64,000 bases of DNA from Aurantimonas marianensis (GTDB taxonomy: Bacteria > Pseudomonadota > Alphaproteobacteria > Rhizobiales > Rhizobiaceae), in contig NZ_JALHBS010000046.1 of the NCBI RefSeq assembly GCF_024195285.1, positions 1-64,000 of the forward strand. Reading direction: 5' to 3'. The translations under genes were made by a program, and so were the position numbers. Positions 16,112 through 24,389 of the stretch are shown piece after piece (positions within the stretch are counted from its first letter, which is position 1; each line of letters opens with the position of its first letter). The notes under the pieces are model-generated. The model worked only from the letters and a program-made list of their open reading frames with translations, did not search any database and was not told where the DNA came from.

Positions 16112-19100
16112 CTACCGCCCCGGCCGTCCGGTCTTGCCGGGCCGGCGCTTGCGGCGTTTTTCGTCGGCCGGGTCCTCGTAGCTGCCACGGCCGATGCGCT
16201 CGCGGCGGATGGGGGCGGGGGATTCGCTACGCTCGGTCCCCCTCATCCGCCCCTCCGGGTTTCCGGGGCGAGCCGCTTGTCTCGCCCGTCCTTCGGACCC
16301 TTCTCCCCCGAGGGGAGAAGGTGAGGCCGCGCCCGTCGCGTCCGGCCTGGGTTTCTTCGGCACGGGTTTGCCGGCCGGCTTTTCGGTGCGGCCGACGGTC
16401 ATTTCGTCGAGGCTGTTCTTTCTGAACAGCGACGGGCGGTCGGGCACGGCCGTGTCGGTGCCGGGGCCCATGTCGTCCAGCGAGGGTTTCTGGAAGTAGG
16501 ATTGGCCGGCTTCGCCGGAGCCCCTCATCCGCCCCTCCGGGGCACTGGGGCGAGTCGCGGGCCTCGCCCGTCCTTCGGACCCCCTCTGGGGCGAAGAATG
16601 CGCCGTGCCGGCTTCGGCCTCAGCGTTCTTTTCTGAACCCTTTCGCGCCAGCGGCGCCGGGCGGCGGGCGGAGCCTTCACCGCGGGGCTTCAAGGGTTCC
16701 CCGCGTGGGCCAAAACGTTCGCCGCCGGCGGGCGCGCGGTCGCGCTTGGTCTTGCGGCCGTATTTGGAGCGGCCGGTGACGGGGGAGATGGACTCCTCCT
16801 CGAAGGCGACGGCGGCGGCGAGGGTGTCGGCGGCGTCGACCCGATCCGAGGCGCCGCGTTTGCCGCCCCTCATCCCCCTGCCGGGACCTTCTCCCCCCAG
16901 GGGAGAAGAAGCAGCCTCCGCCTCAGCGCCGTCGCCGGGCACGCCGCCGAATTCCAGCTCCTTGGCCTGCAGCCGCTTGATCTCGTCCCGAAGCCGCGCG
17001 GCGGTTTCGAAGTCGAGATCGGCGGCGGCGTCGCGCATCTGCTTTTCCAGATGCTGGAGATGGGATTTGAGGTTGTTGCCGACGAGGGCGCCTTCCTTCG
17101 CGCCGGGGCCGACATCGACGCGGACATGGTCCTTTTCGTAATAGGAATCGAGAATGTCGGCGATATGCGCCTTGACCGATTCCGGCGTGATGCCGTTTTC
17201 GGTGTTGTAGGCCTCCTGCTTTTCGCGGCGGCGATTGGTCTCGGCGATCGCCCGCTCCATCGAGCCGGTGGTGCGGTCGGCATAGAGGATGACCTTGCCG
17301 TCGATATTGCGGGCGGCGCGGCCGATGGTCTGGATCAGCGAGGTTTCGGAACGGAGGAACCCCTCCTTGTCGGCGTCGAGAATGGCGACCAGCCCGCATT
17401 CGGGAATGTCGAGGCCCTCGCGCAACAGATTGATGCCGACCAGCACGTCGAAGGCGCCGAGGCGCAGATCGCGGATGATCTCGATGCGCTCCAGCGTGTC
17501 GATGTCGGAGTGCATGTAGCGCACGCGAATGCCCTGCTCGTGCAGATATTCGGTGAGGTCCTCGGCCATGCGCTTGGTGAGGACGGTGCACAGCACCCGG
17601 TAGCCTTTGGCGACGACCTCGCGGATTTCGCCGATCAGATCGTCGACCTGGGAGCGGGCCGGGCGGATCTCCACCGGCGGGTCGATCAGCCCGGTGGGGC
17701 GGATCACCTGCTCGGCGAAGACGCCGCCGGCCTCCTCCATTTCCCAGGAACCGGGGGTGGCCGAGACCGCGACGGTCTGCGGCCGCATGGCGTTCCATTC
17801 CTCGAAGCGCAGCGGCCGGTTGTCCATGCACGACGGCAGGCGAAAACCGTATTCGGCCAGCGTCGCCTTGCGGCGGAAATCGCCGCGATACATGGCGCCG
17901 ATCTGCGGCACGGTGACGTGGCTTTCGTCGATGAAGACCAGGGCGTTGTCCGGCAGGTATTCGAACAGGGTCGGCGGCGGGTGGCCGGGCTGGCGGCCGG
18001 TGAGATAGCGCGAATAGTTCTCGATGCCGGGGCAGGAACCGGTGGCCTCGATCATCTCGATGTCGAAGCGGGTGCGCTGTTCCAGCCGCTGGGCCTCCAG
18101 GAGGCGGCCGGCCTTTTCCAGCTCGACCAGGCGGTGGCGCAGCTCTTCCTTGATCGACTTGACGGCCTGGTTGAGGGTCGGGCGCGGCGTGACATAGTGG
18201 GAGTTGGCGTAGATCTTGACGCTCTTCAGGTCGTCGGTCTTCTGGCCGGTGAGCGGGTCGAACTCCTGGATCGTCTCGATCTCGTCGCCGAACAGCGAAA
18301 TGCGCCAGGCGCGATCTTCCAGATGGGCGGGGAAGATCTCGATGGTGTCGCCGCGCACGCGAAACGAGCCGCGCTGAAAGTCCATGTCGCGGCGCTTGTA
18401 TTGCTGGGCGACGAGGTCGGCGAGGAGCTGGCGTTGATCCAGCCGGTCGCCGATCGCCATCTGGAAGGTCATCGCCGTATAGGTCTCGACCGAGCCGATA
18501 CCGTAGATGCAGGAGACCGAGGCGACGATGATGACGTCGTCGCGTTCGAGCAGGGCTCTCGTGGCGGCGTGGCGCATCCGGTCGATCTGCTCGTTGATCG
18601 AGGATTCCTTCTCGATATAGGTGTCCGAGCGCGGCACGTAGGCCTCGGGCTGGTAGTAGTCGTAATAGGAGACGAAATACTCCACCGCGTTGTCGGGAAA
18701 GAAGTTCTTGAACTCGCCGTAGAGCTGGGCCGCCAGGGTCTTGTTGGGGGCGAGGATGAGGGCCGGGCGCTGGGTCTTCTCGATGACGTTGGCGACGGTA
18801 AACGTCTTGCCGGAGCCGGTGACGCCGAGCAGCACCTGGGTCTGGTCGTGCTCGGAAATGCCGGAGACGAGGTCGGCGATGGCGGTCGGCTGGTCGCCCT
18901 TCGGCACGTAATCCGAGGCGATGCGGAAATTGACGCCGCCCTCGGACTTGTCCGGCCGGGCCGGGCGGTGGGGCACCCAGATCTCGCCGTTCTTGAGCAG
19001 CGGGTTGCCCTCGGAGATCAGCTTGGTCAGCGCGTCGACGGTGGCGGTGACGCCGCCCTCGGGCAGCGATTGCGCCTCCTCCAGCGAGACGTCGAGGCCG

Positions 19101-19588
19101 GCGACGGGATTGAGCCCGGCGGCAGCCCGTTGCTTGGGATCGCGGGTCGCGCCCATCGAGGTGCCGCGCGCGGTCTTGTTCTGGCTCACGCTGTCGGCGC
19201 TGCGCGCCTTCGCGGCTTTGCCTTGTTGCGTGCCTTCGGCATCGCGCGCAGGGCGGGCTTCACGCCCGCCGCCGGTTTTTTCGGTTCCCTGGCGCGCCGC
19301 CGGCGCTCCCCGCCTGTCGTCGGGCGCGACGTCGGCGTCCGCCTTACGTTCGGCGTCGACGGTGGCGGCCTGCGCGATCTCGTCGGCCCAGCCGGAGAGG
19401 GGGCCGGCGGGTAGGCCCTCGAAGGACGCCTGCGGCGCTTCCGCGAAGCCGGCCGGCCGTGCGGGCTCGGCGGCGTCGGCGAAATCCCGCAGCGGTCCGC
19501 GCCGCGCCGGCGCGCCGGGATCGAAGGGCGGCTCGTCGGCGGTGTCGGTTGACGGGCGCTTGCGGGTCGGTTTGGGTCGGGAGGCCAT
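16112..19588 (-). CDS. uvrB: UvrABC excision nuclease subunit B, extended at both ends
   Basis: 1158 residues, against ~670 in E. coli. UvrB is the damage-verifying helicase of nucleotide excision repair. The first ~218 residues are a low-complexity extension with the conserved [20 protein letters not shown] typical of Hyphomicrobiales. The core starts at [14 protein letters not shown], with Walker A GVTGSGKT at 255-262, the beta-hairpin [17 protein letters not shown], and IGRAARN. A UVR domain ([20 protein letters not shown]) ends near 880. The last ~280 residues are disordered, basic, and contain three translated palindromic repeats near residues 893-908, 997-1023 and 1089-1117. It starts at ATG 19588. 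Confidence 0.96.
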   Translation of the reverse strand: MASRPKPTRKRPSTDTADEPPFDPGAPARRGPLRDFADAAEPARPAGFAEAPQASFEGLPAGPLSGWADEIAQAATVDAERKADADVAPDDRRGAPAARQGTEKTGGGREARPARDAEGTQQGKAAKARSADSVSQNKTARGTSMGATRDPKQRAAAGLNPVAGLDVSLEEAQSLPEGGVTATVDALTKLISEGNPLLKNGEIWVPHRPARPDKSEGGVNFRIASDYVPKGDQPTAIADLVSGISEHDQTQVLLGVTGSGKTFTVANVIEKTQRPALILAPNKTLAAQLYGEFKNFFPDNAVEYFVSYYDYYQPEAYVPRSDTYIEKESSINEQIDRMRHAATRALLERDDVIIVASVSCIYGIGSVETYTAMTFQMAIGDRLDQRQLLADLVAQQYKRRDMDFQRGSFRVRGDTIEIFPAHLEDRAWRISLFGDEIETIQEFDPLTGQKTDDLKSVKIYANSHYVTPRPTLNQAVKSIKEELRHRLVELEKAGRLLEAQRLEQRTRFDIEMIEATGSCPGIENYSRYLTGRQPGHPPPTLFEYLPDNALVFIDESHVTVPQIGAMYRGDFRRKATLAEYGFRLPSCMDNRPLRFEEWNAMRPQTVAVSATPGSWEMEEAGGVFAEQVIRPTGLIDPPVEIRPARSQVDDLIGEIREVVAKGYRVLCTVLTKRMAEDLTEYLHEQGIRVRYMHSDIDTLERIEIIRDLRLGAFDVLVGINLLREGLDIPECGLVAILDADKEGFLRSETSLIQTIGRAARNIDGKVILYADRTTGSMERAIAETNRRREKQEAYNTENGITPESVKAHIADILDSYYEKDHVRVDVGPGAKEGALVGNNLKSHLQHLEKQMRDAAADLDFETAARLRDEIKRLQAKELEFGGVPGDGAEAEAASSPLGGEGPGRGMRGGKRGASDRVDAADTLAAAVAFEEESISPVTGRSKYGRKTKRDRAPAGGERFGPRGEPLKPRGEGSARRPAPLARKGSEKNAEAEAGTAHSSPQRGSEGRARPATRPSAPEGRMRGSGEAGQSYFQKPSLDDMGPGTDTAVPDRPSLFRKNSLDEMTVGRTEKPAGKPVPKKPRPDATGAASPSPLGGEGSEGRARQAARPGNPEGRMRGTERSESPAPIRRERIGRGSYEDPADEKRRKRRPGKTGRPGR
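16238..16321. repeat. palindromic repeat inside uvrB, copy A
   Basis: The core CCCTCATCCGCCCCTCCGGG...CTCGCCCGTCCTTCGGACCC and the TTCTCCCC/GGGGAGAA hairpin form a mosaic palindrome. In the uvrB frame it is translated as [20 protein letters not shown] and then PEGRMRG. Confidence 0.75.
16520..16597. repeat. palindromic repeat inside uvrB, copy B
   Basis: Same element as copy A with a shorter hairpin end, translated as [20 protein letters not shown] followed by EGRMRGS. Confidence 0.75.
16864..16909. repeat. palindromic repeat inside uvrB, copy C (short)
   Basis: Short form: CCCCTCATCCCCCTGCCGGG then CTTCTCCCCCCAGGGGAGAAG, translated as [15 protein letters not shown]. Confidence 0.7.
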
Positions 19589-19630
19589 GGCGGAACATAT
19601 AGAGACCGCGGCCGCATGTTGGAAGCGGTC

Positions 19631-20059
19631 TCAGCTCGTCGGTCGGGCGCGCGCCTGCGCGGTGGCTTCGTTGCGCGGCAGCCGCAGCTCGATCGACAGG
19701 GCCGGGATGGAAAGCGAGAAGAGCGGCGGGCCGTCGTCGAGGGGGACCACGACGATCCGGCTGTCGACCGCGAAGATCGGTTCGCTCAGCTGCATCGCGG
19801 CCGACGGTTCATCGCCGACGTCGGTCGTCGGCAGTCTCACAAAGCCCTCATTCGCCAAGGCGGCGAGGACATAGGGTGGCGCGTAAAAGGCTGCGTTCTC
19901 GGGCGTGATCGGCCGAACCCGCAGATGCGATCCGGTCTCGCAGGCCTCGGCGCTCGGCTCGCCCGCGTCCGTCAACGTGACATAGCACCGTGTCGGGACG
20001 GCGGCGCATCCCGTGAGTGTCAGCACAAGCACGAGACCAATAGCGGGGCGGTCAATCAT
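19631..20059 (-). CDS. hypothetical lipoprotein
   Basis: 142 residues. A signal peptide ends in LTLTGC, a good lipobox with the Cys near residue 18. Two further cysteines (RCYV, EACETG) follow in the mature protein. It contains VRPITPENAAFYAPPYVLAA and SEPIFAVDSRIVVVPLDDGP. No family is recognised. It shares small size, export and strand with the three genes that follow to the right (20.6-22.1 kb). The AT-rich sequence at 20060-20210 is its likely promoter region. Confidence 0.65.
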   Translation of the reverse strand: MIDRPAIGLVLVLTLTGCAAVPTRCYVTLTDAGEPSAEACETGSHLRVRPITPENAAFYAPPYVLAALANEGFVRLPTTDVGDEPSAAMQLSEPIFAVDSRIVVVPLDDGPPLFSLSIPALSIELRLPRNEATAQARARPTS

Positions 20060-20576
20060 GAGAAAATAGATCCGGGTATGTATCGACGCAATTTATTTTA
20101 CCGATAGACAACGCCGGAAACAGGAAAATAAGTGCGAATATTCAAATCCTTGCCGCTATTGATTCGATATTTCGAATATGGTGGTTACTACTGATAATCC
20201 GGGATTGCGACAATTCAAAGCGCCGCTTTAACCCTAAATAAGTCATGATTAAGGCGGTGGTCCGGGCCCAGGGTCGCTGCCGGCCGCAGGTGGCTGCCGG
20301 GTCTTCGGCGGATCGAAGAAGCCTGGCGACTCCTGGACGCGCGGGGTGGCGGCGTCCGGCTGATGGCGCACAAGCGCGCGGGCCGGACGGGGGGGGGCGG
20401 CGCCATGCCGACCCGCGATCGAGCGGTCAGGCTGAGGCAGAGGGCGCGCGGCGAAAGGCGGGAATGTGGGTGGTGAGCGAACGCCCGACTATGATCGGGG
20501 TACGCCTCCGGTCTCCGACTGCCCTTCGGCCCCGGATAAGGGGAAGGCAGGCGGACGGAAAACCCGTCCGCCGCTA
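20060..20576. other. intergenic spacer
   Basis: About 517 bases. The first ~150 are AT-rich (promoter side of the lipoprotein gene). The rest is GC-rich with a run of nine G near 20390 and no convincing gene; an Arg-rich open frame was rejected. Confidence 0.5.
20550..20572 (-). terminator. stem-loop after the 209-residue lipoprotein gene
   Basis: Perfect nine-base arms (GGCGGACGG / CCGTCCGCC) around a five-base loop lie four bases after the stop. The downstream sequence on this strand is pyrimidine-rich but has no clean T-run. Confidence 0.5.
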
Positions 20577-21206
20577 TTATTGAATGGTGAAGGGAATCTG
20601 TCGACCGGACCTGTCCCGCCAGACGGGCGCGGGATGGCGATGGCCGCGCGGCTCGACCAGCACCGGCACGCCGTTGAGCATCACGTGCCCGAGCGGCAGA
20701 CCCTGTAGAATGTAGTTGCGGCGGGGACCGACGACGGCAATTCGCTCGCCGAGCACATCGAAGGAATAGGAGCCTCCATCGCAGAGCACAGGCGTGGCGA
20801 AGAGACTGCGGCTGCTCGCGTCGAAGGAGTCGAGGTCGATGGTGTTGCAGCGCCGGATCTTCGCGGTGCGCAGCGAGCCCGTCGAGCGGTCGAGGATGAC
20901 CGCATTCAGATCGTAGCCGTGCTTCTGCTCGACCAACTCGAAGTGGAGGCTGACGGCGGTCGTCGGTCGCCGCGAGGGGGCGCGCAGGGCGTAGCCGAAG
21001 GGAATGGCGGGCGGCGCCTGGACCGCCGCGACACGCTCATTGCTCGCTGACAGACGAGCCTGGGCGCCCGGTCTGGCAAGCTGGCACGCAGCCACGATCG
21101 GGACAAGCGCGGCCAACAACAGGACCGTCCCGCAGGACCGCCCGCGCGTTGCGCCTCGAATCCGTTCATCCGAAGATGCGGCTGGATTGAGAAGCGTTCT
21201 GATCAT
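20577..21206 (-). CDS. hypothetical lipoprotein, paralogue of the next gene
   Basis: 209 residues. A late signal sequence (GTVLLLAALVPIVAACQLA) carries a lipobox VAAC near residue 41, so the true start may be downstream of 21206. The mature domain has LHFELVEQKHGYDLNAVILD, RRCNTIDLDSF, LCDGGSYSFDVLG and GHVMLNGVPVLVE. These align segment by segment with the neighbouring 147-residue protein, including two conserved cysteines. The domain is new to me. Function unknown. Confidence 0.65.
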   Translation of the reverse strand: MIRTLLNPAASSDERIRGATRGRSCGTVLLLAALVPIVAACQLARPGAQARLSASNERVAAVQAPPAIPFGYALRAPSRRPTTAVSLHFELVEQKHGYDLNAVILDRSTGSLRTAKIRRCNTIDLDSFDASSRSLFATPVLCDGGSYSFDVLGERIAVVGPRRNYILQGLPLGHVMLNGVPVLVEPRGHRHPAPVWRDRSGRQIPFTIQ

Positions 21207-21264
21207 CGCACACCTGCCGATCTTGAGCGGATTGGAGAGGGAAGCGGAAGCCTTCGGTTCAGGA

Positions 21265-21708
21265 TCACGGAAATGGCAAGCCGGGCGATGGCGCTGGCTC
21301 GACGACGCGCTCCTCGTCTTCGACGAGCAACGGAACGCCGTTGAGGATCACGTATCCCGGCTCGACGTCTCTTAGCGGATGATTGCGTTTGATGCCGCTG
21401 ACGATGACGTGGCGACCCACCAAGTCGAAGAAATAGCGTTCGTCGTCGCATGCCACCGGTTCGCCGAGGATGGTTTCGTCGCCAACGCCAATGTCGATCG
21501 TGGCGCAATTGTCGAGCGGTATCGTCCGGATTTCCTCGCTCATCCGGTCGCGAACCAGGGCGTTGAGCTCATAGCCGCCTTCGCTCTCGACAAATTCGAA
21601 GACGATGCTCAGTTCCGCGGTTATCGGCAGCGGATCGGCGTCGATATCCGGGGATGCGAAGGGTATCGCCAGTCCCGCCATGAGAGTCAGCAGCCCGATG
21701 GCCATCAT
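21265..21708 (-). CDS. exported hypothetical, paralogue of the previous gene
   Basis: 147 residues with an N-terminal hydrophobic signal (MMAIGLLTLMAGLAIPFASP). The mature part has FEFVESEGGYELNALVRDRM, DNCATIDIG, ACDDERYFFDLVGRHVIVSG and GYVILNGVPLLVE. This is the same domain as the 209-residue lipoprotein, at perhaps one-third identity by eye. It is not a lipoprotein. The tandem arrangement suggests duplication followed by divergence in localisation. Confidence 0.65.
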   Translation of the reverse strand: MMAIGLLTLMAGLAIPFASPDIDADPLPITAELSIVFEFVESEGGYELNALVRDRMSEEIRTIPLDNCATIDIGVGDETILGEPVACDDERYFFDLVGRHVIVSGIKRNHPLRDVEPGYVILNGVPLLVEDEERVVEPAPSPGLPFP

Positions 21709-21734
21709 TCATCTCCAACCGATGCGCGCGAAAG

Positions 21735-21774
21735 GAAAAGAAGGAAGGAGAGGAGGCCCGGGGGCTTCCTCTCC
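21735..21774 (-). terminator. probable terminator of the 101-residue protein gene
   Basis: Arms GGAGAGGAAGCC / GGCCTCCTCTCC (one mismatch) just after the stop are followed on this strand by a pyrimidine-rich TTCCTTCTTTTCC stretch. Confidence 0.55.
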
Positions 21775-21780
21775 GAAACG

Positions 21781-22086
21781 TCAGCAGCCCTGCGCGACGA
21801 GCGTGTAATGATCCTGCTCGAGCAATTTGCGGGTCTGGATGTAGACGGCCGGATTGCGGCGCTTGATGATCACCGCGCCGTCGGCGATGTTCCCGACCCA
21901 GCTGCGGCTTTCGCCGCTCACTTTCTTTCCCTTCGTGTTATAGATGTAGGTCGATGGAATATATTCGACCAAATAGCACTTGTCGTTGCTTTCGACGACC
22001 TTCCGCGTGAACGTTTTCGCGTCGGCGCTAACCGACAACGCCAGCGTGCTGACCGCAGCGGCAACGGTAATCAGAAACATACGCAT
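21781..22086 (-). CDS. small exported hypothetical protein
   Basis: 101 residues with a signal peptide (MRMFLITVAAAVSTLALSVS, cleavage after ADA). The mature part has a beta-rich look: KVVESNDKCYLVEYIPSTYI, SWVGNIADGAVIIKRRNPAV. Single cysteines sit near residue 37 and at the very C-terminus and may form a disulfide. No family is recognised. It starts this row of small secreted proteins. Confidence 0.65.
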   Translation of the reverse strand: MRMFLITVAAAVSTLALSVSADAKTFTRKVVESNDKCYLVEYIPSTYIYNTKGKKVSGESRSWVGNIADGAVIIKRRNPAVYIQTRKLLEQDHYTLVAQGC

Positions 22087-22211
22087 TTTCCACGCCTCCT
22101 GACATTTTGATATTGCGCAGGATAAGTATTAAATCAAAGCCTACGGATATCAACTGATTTTTTTATCATCGTGCCGACAAGAGACAGGACAGGCCGCTGC
22201 GTCAATCAAAG

Positions 22212-22228
22212 TGTATCAACTTGATACA
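22212..22228. promoter_or_regulatory. perfect dyad, probable operator
   Basis: TGTATCAACTTGATACA has perfect eight-base arms around one base. It lies 126 bases upstream of the exported protein gene at 22086. The size and symmetry fit a dimeric repressor site (GntR, TetR or LuxR class). The cognate regulator is not identified. Confidence 0.5.
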
Positions 22229-22507
22229 ACCGCACGCTTCCGTAGCTGTCAACAAAAATAAGCAAGCAGTCGTCGCTGCGGCGCCGTCGAATTCCTATCG
22301 CTGCTGCGAAGATCGGCAAGCGGTGACTCCAGCACGCCCGAAGCTTGCGGCAAGCGCAGCGACTTTCGCGGGCGCCCGCCGAGCGCGGGAACCGACGGGC
22401 CTCGCTGGTCGGCGAGCCCGCCTCATCGCGGCGCGGGCTGCGGCGGCCGTGGCTTGCCGCGTCGCGTACGTCCTTTCGTCGCCTCGTTCATGTCCGGTTC
22501 AGCGCCG

Positions 22508-22816
22508 ATGCGCGACTTTCGGCGCATGAAGGACGACCTGCTCTATTCGACCGATCCGCGGAAGGTCGCCGGTTTCCCGGCTGGCCAAATCGTTTCCGGC
22601 GCCCCCATGGAGCCAATCCGCAGGAGTGACACGACCTCGCCAGACGCTCGCGCGAGTTGGGCGCCGATGGAACTTGGGTCGCGGTCCCGCAAAGCGGCAG
22701 CCGGCTGGCTGGCGGCGGCGCTTTCGTGCACCGGGGCGGCATCCGCGCCTGCCGCCGGCGCGACGTTGCATCCGATCCGGGGCGCCGTGCCGCATATGTC
22801 GCCGGGCCGACCATAG
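22508..22816 (+). CDS. doubtful hypothetical ORF
   Basis: 102 codons (MRDFRRMKDDLLYSTDPRKV...). The first 20 residues look protein-like, but the rest is Ala/Arg/Gly/Pro-rich with no family similarity. There is no clear ribosome site and third positions are only moderately GC-rich. It is recorded because the region is otherwise empty; it may well not be a gene. Confidence 0.22.
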   Translation: MRDFRRMKDDLLYSTDPRKVAGFPAGQIVSGAPMEPIRRSDTTSPDARASWAPMELGSRSRKAAAGWLAAALSCTGAASAPAAGATLHPIRGAVPHMSPGRP

Positions 22817-22925
22817 CGGCTGTCGAAAAGCAACATTTTCCGCGTCCCGTTCATCCTTCGCTTACCAAACCCCGGTAGTCTTTGGTCGTCCCGCTCGAGT
22901 TCCGCGGCAGACGAAAGGCCATCGC

Positions 22926-24080
22926 ATGGTATTGCGTAAAAGCGGATGGCGCATTTCTGCGCTCGCCGCCGTTTGTTTCGCGGCGGCGAGCCTTTCCTCG
23001 GAGTCATTGGCCCAGAGCGGCAACGGCGCGATGGTCTGGGGCGGCCGGATGCCGGCGGTTGGCGAGGGCTACACGCCGAGCGTCGGCGGTGTCGGCAGAC
23101 AGGATGCTCCGAATCTCCAGCCGCTATCGCCGGTGCCCGCTCGGACGACGCAACCCGCCGACGACCGGGCGCTGCTCGACGATCTCCTGGGGCGAAGCGC
23201 GCCCCGCGCGGCCGGCGCCGCATCCATCGCGCCCGGCGCGGCCGGCGCCCATGCAGGCCCGCCGCCGCCGCTCGACGCACCGTCCGAGGTCGATACCGAT
23301 CCCGCGCGCTTTGGGGCGGCCGAACCCGTCGAAGATCCCTGGCAAGGCCTCAAGCGCGTCACGCCGGGGGCGATCCCGCCACCGCAGACGGCGTCCCGCG
23401 AGGCTACTTCGCCGCAATTGATACCGCATCGGGGCATCGTGGCTGCGCTCGGCGGCCAGCCGCAACCCGCGCGACGGCCCGACGCAGTACCCGGGCGCGG
23501 GCGCCTCGAACAGGAGACGCCGAGCGGCTACACTGCGTTGCCGCGATCGGAGGCGATGTGCCGCAAGGCCCTGCGCCAGATGGGCGTCAAATTCGTCGAC
23601 GTGGCGTCGGTCGGCAAGGGCGCGGGCTGCGGCATTTCCTATCCGGTCAAGGTGCTGGAGATCGCCAGGGGCGTGCGGATGCAGCCGGCGGCGACGCTGA
23701 ACTGCCAAGCGGCGGCGCGCATTTCGAAATGGGTCGAGGACGAGGTCAAGCCGGCGGCGCGCTGGCGGCTGTGGACCCGGCCGACCGCCGTGCTCAACGC
23801 ATCTTCCTATCGCTGCTCGCGCATCGCCGGCTCGCGCACGATCAGCGAGCATGCCAGCGGCAACGCCCTCGACGTGCGCGGCTTCAAATTCGCCGACGGC
23901 AGCACCTTCGACGTCGAGAAGAAGGGCTTCTTCTCGTTCCGCCAGAAGGGATTCCAGAAGAGTGTGCGGCACTCGGCCTGCCGCTATTTCGGCACGGTGC
24001 TCGGTCCGGGCTATAACCGCGCCCATGCCGACCATCTGCATCTCGATGCCAAGAACCGGCGGCGCGGCGTGTGCAAATAG
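22926..24080 (+). CDS. extensin-like C-terminal domain protein, exported
   Basis: 384 residues. A signal peptide (ISALAAVCFAAASLSSESLA) is followed by ~150 residues of Pro/Ala-rich linker. The C-terminal extensin-like domain starts at ETPSGYTALPRSEAMCRKAL. It has four or more cysteines and the pair SEHASGNALDVRGF and HADHLHLD, which match the metal-binding H..D...H layout of LAS/M15 peptidoglycan peptidases. This suggests a periplasmic cell-wall peptidase or binding protein. The family is common in Hyphomicrobiales. It starts at an ATG at 22926. Confidence 0.86.
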   Translation: MVLRKSGWRISALAAVCFAAASLSSESLAQSGNGAMVWGGRMPAVGEGYTPSVGGVGRQDAPNLQPLSPVPARTTQPADDRALLDDLLGRSAPRAAGAASIAPGAAGAHAGPPPPLDAPSEVDTDPARFGAAEPVEDPWQGLKRVTPGAIPPPQTASREATSPQLIPHRGIVAALGGQPQPARRPDAVPGRGRLEQETPSGYTALPRSEAMCRKALRQMGVKFVDVASVGKGAGCGISYPVKVLEIARGVRMQPAATLNCQAAARISKWVEDEVKPAARWRLWTRPTAVLNASSYRCSRIAGSRTISEHASGNALDVRGFKFADGSTFDVEKKGFFSFRQKGFQKSVRHSACRYFGTVLGPGYNRAHADHLHLDAKNRRRGVCK

Positions 24081-24117
24081 GGAAAATATGGAAGGGACGG
24101 GCAAGAGCCGGTCGGGA

Positions 24118-24342
24118 TCAGCCGCGCTGTCTTTCCTCGGCTTCGTAGATGGTCTTGAACAACTGTCCGAGCGAGCCGAGAAACATGCCCGACGAGCCTG
24201 CGACGAACAGCCAGACAGCGACGGTATACCAGGCTTCGAACGTCTTGAAGAACAGGATCGAACCGAGGACGAACAGGAGATTGCCGACAAGGCCGATGCC
24301 GAGGTGGATGTAGAAATAATCCTTGACGAGCGTCCGCAGCAT
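24118..24342 (-). CDS. YrhK-like membrane protein
   Basis: 74 residues with two transmembrane segments. The YrhK signature YFYIHLGIGLVGNLLFVLGS begins near residue 10, and the second segment is WYTVAVWLFVAGSSGMFLGS. It is a small inner-membrane protein of unknown role. It lies about 48 bases downstream of the channel gene on the same strand, so it may be co-transcribed and is a possible accessory subunit. Confidence 0.78.
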   Translation of the reverse strand: MLRTLVKDYFYIHLGIGLVGNLLFVLGSILFFKTFEAWYTVAVWLFVAGSSGMFLGSLGQLFKTIYEAEERQRG

Positions 24343-24389
24343 GAATTTCCTCTCAGCGCATCGAAGCTATGATGATTCAGGTCTCGGCC

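Larger units (their letters stand above)
22087..22925. other. long intergenic region with an operator-like dyad
   Basis: About 840 bases between divergent genes. The first 150 are AT-rich. A perfect 17-base dyad lies at 22212-22228. Beyond 22300 it is GC-rich and contains only one weak candidate frame (22508-22816). Confidence 0.5.

Noticed and set aside
16238-16909. CRISPR array in the uvrB tail
   Set aside because: Three copies, unequal in length and irregularly spaced, each palindromic; no cas genes. They fit interspersed palindromic repeats.
17051-19414. 787-codon plus-strand frame opposite uvrB
   Set aside because: Antisense shadow; composition follows the reverse complement of uvrB codons.
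20245-20583. Plus-strand 112-codon frame
   Set aside because: Arg/Gly-rich, no ribosome site or family similarity, and it spans the stem-loop that ends the opposite gene.
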